Shown: positions 41,049-44,075 of the stretch, one piece after another
Layout of the letters: every line of letters begins with the position of its first letter
How positions within the stretch are numbered: position 1 is the stretch's first letter
DNA from: Bacillota bacterium
Lineage (GTDB): Bacteria > Bacillota > Clostridia > Christensenellales > CAG-138
Assembly (NCBI GenBank): GCA_023399275.1
Contig: JAEWQH010000010.1
Location: 1 to 44,075 of the forward strand
Length of the DNA stretch: 44,075 nucleotides
Direction: 5' to 3'
Notes under the pieces: generated by a model
Seen by the model: the letters and a program-made list of their open reading frames with translations, nothing else
Told to the model about the DNA's origin: nothing
Database searches by the model: none
Translations under genes and position numbers: made by a program

Positions 41049-41663
41049 ATGACAAAGGAACGGAAATTTATTGGACTCAAAGACTTGACGCTGACGCTTT
41101 TGCTGTCGCTGCTGACCATGGTAATCGGTTATATCGTGGTGCCGTTTGTTACACCGCTGGGCGTTGTCTTAAGCTCTATTATCGGCGGGATTATTCCCTC
41201 GCTTCTGGGTGGGTTCATCTATGTACTCATTCAAACCAAAGCGCCGCGCATCGGCACATGCTTTGTCTATTCACTGGTTTTTGCTCTTTTCTATATCATT
41301 ATCGGCGTGCCGGTCAACGCGATTCTGTTTATTGCGGCGGGCTTAATTGGTGAACTGACTATGATTCACGGCTACGGAAAGAAGTGGCGACCGCTGGCGC
41401 ATTATATCATTCACTGGCTCACTTACACCTATGCCGCTACCTTCCAATACCTCTTCATGCGGGACGCGGCGGTGCAGGCTTTTGTAAGCTCTGGCATGGA
41501 AGAAGTTGCCGCTATTGCCGCTGTTGACAGTTATGCCGCCGTGTATACCGCCCCGCAAAACATCCTGTTGTTCGGCGCTTGCACCATTGTGGCCGCCACA
41601 CTGGGTTATTTCATAGGCACAAAGGTGTTGCGCAAGCACTTTGCCCCTGCCGGTGTTGCATGA
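41049..41663 (+). CDS. ECF transporter substrate-binding S component (MptD/Trep_Strep family)
   Basis: A 204-aa membrane protein with six predicted helices: long hydrophobic stretches near residues 12-32, 38-58, 70-95, 115-135 and 165-190. Sequence such as GLKDLTLTLLLSLLTMVIGY and GELTMIHGYGKKW fits the MptD-type putative S components. It would bind the substrate and dock on EcfT. The ligand is unknown; the locus suggests a metal chelate or related cofactor. It overlaps the next gene as ATGA. Confidence 0.82.
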   Translation: MTKERKFIGLKDLTLTLLLSLLTMVIGYIVVPFVTPLGVVLSSIIGGIIPSLLGGFIYVLIQTKAPRIGTCFVYSLVFALFYIIIGVPVNAILFIAAGLIGELTMIHGYGKKWRPLAHYIIHWLTYTYAATFQYLFMRDAAVQAFVSSGMEEVAAIAAVDSYAAVYTAPQNILLFGACTIVAATLGYFIGTKVLRKHFAPAGVA

Positions 41664-42394
41664 CGGCGGCAAAATCTACAGGCGTTGATCCGCGCGTTTA
41701 CTTATTTCTTCTGCTGGCGGGTATAGCCGGCAGCATACTGGCACACAGCGAAGCAGCTCTTTTCGGGCTGTTCGCTGTGGCGCTGGCTTTTCAGGTGCCC
41801 AGCGGCAGTGCGGCTAAAATCCCCGGCTATCTCCTGTTTTGGTTTGTGCTATGGGGTATATCAAAGTTTGCGCTCTATCTGCTAAGTATCGACCCCACCA
41901 CAAGCATTGGCATTACACTGTCCAATTTTGGATTCTCGGGTCATCGGGCGATGGTGCCGCTCTTATTTGCTATGCTGCTATACCGGGTTCCCACCGGCAG
42001 CTTTATAGGCGCGCTCAATGCCATGCATCTTCCAAAGGCTGTGGGCATTGGTATAGGTATTATGCTGAGGTTTTTTCCTACGGTAGCCGAGGAGTATCGC
42101 AGCATACGAAACGCGCAGAAGTTTCGCGGGATTGGAATTGGGTTTTGGAATACGCTCCTGCATCTGCCGCGAACGATCAGCAGCATTCTGCTGCCGCTTG
42201 TCATTCGTATTACCCGCATTTCAGAGGAGCTTTCGGCCTCGGTCACGGTGCGGGGCGTTCGCTTTCACAATGATGTGATCAGTTTTAGCCCGGTGCATTT
42301 TACAAGCAGGGATGCCCTGTTTTTGAGCGCGGGGCTTGTCGCGAATGCTGTGATTGTGTTGTTGGATCGTTTTGCTCCGGGGGTGATGCTATGA
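41660..42394 (+). CDS. ecfT: ECF transporter transmembrane coupling protein EcfT (CbiQ family)
   Basis: A 244-aa membrane protein that links the S component to the ATPases. Hydrophobic helices occupy the first 115 residues and the C-terminus. The two coupling Arg-Gly motifs of the family are visible: RNAQKFRGIG and SASVTVRGVRF. The ATG at 41660 overlaps the S-component stop, and the stop overlaps the ATPase start, both by four bases. An upstream ATG in the same frame falls inside the S gene and is rejected. Confidence 0.9.
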   Translation: MTAAKSTGVDPRVYLFLLLAGIAGSILAHSEAALFGLFAVALAFQVPSGSAAKIPGYLLFWFVLWGISKFALYLLSIDPTTSIGITLSNFGFSGHRAMVPLLFAMLLYRVPTGSFIGALNAMHLPKAVGIGIGIMLRFFPTVAEEYRSIRNAQKFRGIGIGFWNTLLHLPRTISSILLPLVIRITRISEELSASVTVRGVRFHNDVISFSPVHFTSRDALFLSAGLVANAVIVLLDRFAPGVML

Positions 42395-43821
42395 TACGGC
42401 TTAACGACTTGTCCTTTCGTTATGGAGCGGGTTCGGGCGGCGATGGACAACTAAATAGCATCAATTTGCATGTAAGGCCCGGAGAATTCATCATTCTTAC
42501 CGGGAGCAGCGGCTGCGGGAAAACCACCCTGACCCGTGTGCTCAACGGTTTATGCCCTCAGTTTTATCCCGGAACACTTACAGGGGGCTATGAGCTTTAT
42601 GGCCGAGATGCTATGAAGATCACCATCAGTGAATTGGGCACGATGATTGGGAGCGTGTTTCAAGACCCGCGCAGCCAGTTTTATGCGACAAACACCACGG
42701 ATGAGATTGTTCTTGGAATGGAAAACAACGCCACACCACGCAAAGAGATGCATGAACGGCTGGATGAAGTCAATGCATTGATCGGGTTGGAAACGCTGCT
42801 GGGTAAGCCTATATTTCCGCTTTCCAGCGGAGAAAAGCAGCGGGTTGCCATCGCTTCGGTATGCGCTATGCGTCCCGGCGTGTTGGTGCTCGACGAACCG
42901 TCGGCTAATCTGGACAGCGCTGCCATTATAAGGCTTGGAGCGCTGCTTTATCGCCTAAAGGAAGCTGGAACGACGATCATCCTTTCAGAACACCGGCTGC
43001 ATTATGTGAAAAAAATATTTGACCGTATGATACGGATGGAGGATGGGCGAATTGCCCAGGAATACACGCGTGATGAAGCGTTGGCTCTTACAGAGCGGCA
43101 GATGGACGGGCTTGGGCTGCGGCGGTTTGCAGAACCCCGTATCACGCCCGGAAGAAGTATGGAATACAGCAAAACCGCAAAGCTGAGCGCTTATGATCTC
43201 TCAATCTCCTTTGGCGGCCTAAAGGTATTGGATGAAGCGTCCTTTTCCCTGGACAGCGGCCACATACTTGCTATCGTTGGCGGTAACGGAGCGGGGAAAT
43301 CCAGTTTGTGCCGCGTGTTGACAGGCTTGTATAAGCAAAATATCGGGCAAGTATTGCTCAGCGGACAGGCGTGTAAATGCAAGCGTCGAACCAGAAGCAT
43401 GTTTTTTGTTCAGCAGGACACCGACTATCAGCTTTATGCGGCTACGGTAGAGGATGAATTTTATATTGGTAAGCATCGAGGGGATATATCAAAATCACTG
43501 ATTGAGGACTTTCTTCTGGATGTCGGTTTGCAGGGTGTCATGGAACGCCACCCTCTTTCCCTGTCCGGCGGTCAGAAGCAGCGCCTTTTGCTGGCCTTAG
43601 CCGTCGCCAGCGGAAAAGAACTCCTTTTGCTGGACGAGCCGACCAGCGGCCTAGACGGAGCCAATATGCGCATGATCGCGGATTTGCTGAATCGAATTGC
43701 AAAACAGGGGAAAACCATTATTCTAATTACCCACGATCTTGAACTGGTGAACGCCACTGCCGACAGCATTCTATTTATGGATAAGGGCAAAGTTGTTTAT
43801 CACAGGGCTTTGCAGAAGTGA
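42391..43821 (+). CDS. ECF transporter ATPase, two ATPase domains fused (EcfA-EcfA')
   Basis: A 476-aa protein with two ABC ATPase domains in tandem. Domain 1 (1-230): GSSGCGKTT, LSSGEKQRVAIA, LVLDEPSANLD. Domain 2 (260-470): GGNGAGKSS, LSGGQKQRLLLALA, LLLDEPTSGLD, THDLEL. Separate EcfA1 and EcfA2 subunits are the usual form, but fused forms occur in group II modules. It completes a dedicated S-T-A module. Both domains keep all motifs, so both sites could be active. Confidence 0.92.
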   Translation: MIRLNDLSFRYGAGSGGDGQLNSINLHVRPGEFIILTGSSGCGKTTLTRVLNGLCPQFYPGTLTGGYELYGRDAMKITISELGTMIGSVFQDPRSQFYATNTTDEIVLGMENNATPRKEMHERLDEVNALIGLETLLGKPIFPLSSGEKQRVAIASVCAMRPGVLVLDEPSANLDSAAIIRLGALLYRLKEAGTTIILSEHRLHYVKKIFDRMIRMEDGRIAQEYTRDEALALTERQMDGLGLRRFAEPRITPGRSMEYSKTAKLSAYDLSISFGGLKVLDEASFSLDSGHILAIVGGNGAGKSSLCRVLTGLYKQNIGQVLLSGQACKCKRRTRSMFFVQQDTDYQLYAATVEDEFYIGKHRGDISKSLIEDFLLDVGLQGVMERHPLSLSGGQKQRLLLALAVASGKELLLLDEPTSGLDGANMRMIADLLNRIAKQGKTIILITHDLELVNATADSILFMDKGKVVYHRALQK

Positions 43822-43854
43822 TGCAGCGTGCAAACATAGGGGGGAAAGGCAGGT

Positions 43855-44031
43855 ATGCAGCTTACAAAATCGCAAGCTCATTACATAAAAGCGGTCTATG
43901 AGCTTTCCACCAGTTGTGATGACGGGGTGCGGGTGTGCGATGTGGCAAAAAAACTTAACGTCTCCAAAGCCAGCGCCAGCCTTGCCATTGTACTGCCCCC
44001 TATTGTCAACACAACTTTTTGCAGATGCTAA
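43855..44031 (+). pseudogene. DtxR-type metal-dependent repressor, cut after the first helix-turn-helix
   Basis: 58 codons to the first stop. Residues 1-44 (MQLTKSQAHYIKAVYEL ... VAKKLNVSKASASLA) are the N-terminal helix-turn-helix of a DtxR/MntR/IdeR-type repressor, normally 120 aa or longer. From codon 45 the frame (IVLPPIVNTTFCRC) is unrelated, so the gene is broken by foreign DNA starting near 43985. The metal-binding and dimer parts are lost. If so, control of the transport operon by this repressor is probably lost as well. A run of G and AGGT precedes the ATG. Confidence 0.8.
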
Positions 44032-44075
44032 GTTATGTCCTTTCTCCGGCATGGCCGGTATTGTTTCTTGAGGTC
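43986..44075. mobile_element. End of an unidentified inserted element at the right edge
   Basis: From about 43986 the sequence no longer follows the DtxR gene. It begins ACTGCCCCCTATTGTCAAC. On the minus strand this reads as an outward TTGACA and could be an insertion-sequence terminus. The 90 bases are too few to name the family, and no transposase frame is identifiable. Confidence 0.45.

Larger units (their letters stand above)
34304..43985. mobile_element. Serine-recombinase island inserted in traG, carrying metal/siderophore transport genes
   Basis: The left junction is within GCCAGCGG/TGATA at about 34303-34308, where the traG frame loses homology. The island opens with an inverted repeat, a large serine recombinase, then AraC, two ABC, three ECF genes and a DtxR-type gene. 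The right end is not seen, because other DNA begins near 43985 inside the DtxR gene. Confidence 0.7.
30720..44075. mobile_element. Tn1549-like conjugative element remnant carrying a nested island
   Basis: The ParB-type protein, DUF7768 protein, PcfB and TraG coupling protein occur in the order seen in Tn1549/CTn-type elements of Firmicutes. From 34.3 kb the element is split by a serine-recombinase island. No relaxase, VirB4 or tyrosine integrase is in the window, so the element is incomplete here or continues to the right. The left limit is approximate. Confidence 0.75.

Noticed and set aside
1..44075. CRISPR arrays, rRNA or tRNA genes
   Set aside because: No evenly spaced direct repeats and no tRNA or rRNA core sequences were noticed on reading; a tool-based scan was not possible.

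Overview
The window looks like chromosome of an anaerobic, fairly GC-rich Firmicute of the clostridial (Oscillospiraceae-like) kind. The pointers are AGGAGG-type ribosome sites, a complete [FeFe]-hydrogenase maturation operon, and a low-GC Tn1549-like conjugative element at the right. This placement is inferred from gene content; no rRNA is present.

Left to right: (1) bases 1-130 hold the 3' end of an isocitrate dehydrogenase. (2) Bases 212-9371 hold a minus-strand operon: a chorismate-binding enzyme of the isochorismate/salicylate synthase type, a five-gene dipeptide/oligopeptide-type ABC importer, then trpE-like and trpG-like genes. (3) Bases 9372-9729 are a promoter region with several dyads, next to a LacI-family regulator on the plus strand. 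(4) Bases 10903-20240 hold a second minus-strand operon of eight genes: aroE-like, aroA-like, aroC-like, a CoA-acylating aldehyde dehydrogenase, aroD, an HMG-CoA-lyase-like enzyme, a thiamine-diphosphate (ThDP) enzyme and a TIM-barrel protein, behind a strong promoter and a structured 350-nt leader. (5) Bases 20900-23089 encode a DUF616/TupA-like fusion for surface glycan work. (6) Bases 23225-28553 hold the hydrogenase maturation operon (TM1266-like, hydE, hydG, hydF, aspA), preceded by a leader with its own intrinsic terminator. (7) Bases 28775-30391 encode a leucine-rich-repeat lipoprotein. (8) From about 30.7 kb lies conjugative-element DNA (parB, DUF7768, pcfB, traG). Its traG is cut by an island with a large serine recombinase, an AraC regulator, a YbtPQ/IrtAB-like ABC pair and a full ECF transporter. 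The island's DtxR-type gene is in turn cut by unknown DNA at the right edge.

The most unusual part is the 20-kb LacI-linked shikimate/chorismate cluster. It has aroD, aroE, aroA, aroC, trpE and trpG relatives, but several are clearly not housekeeping copies. The AroC-like protein has Tyr in place of the conserved GESHG His plus an insert. The AroA-like protein has Tyr in place of the PEP-site Arg. The TrpE-like protein lacks the Arg of the IRT motif and the Ser of the LLES feedback motif. The TrpG-like protein lacks SPGPG. The AroE-like protein has an Asp that suggests NAD rather than NADP. By contrast AroD is canonical. With the importer, the ThDP enzyme, the lyase, the acylating dehydrogenase and the AsbF/QsuB-like TIM barrel, the set could be either a catabolic route for imported quinate/shikimate-like cyclitols or a specialised pathway to a chorismate-like product. 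The sequence alone does not decide between them.
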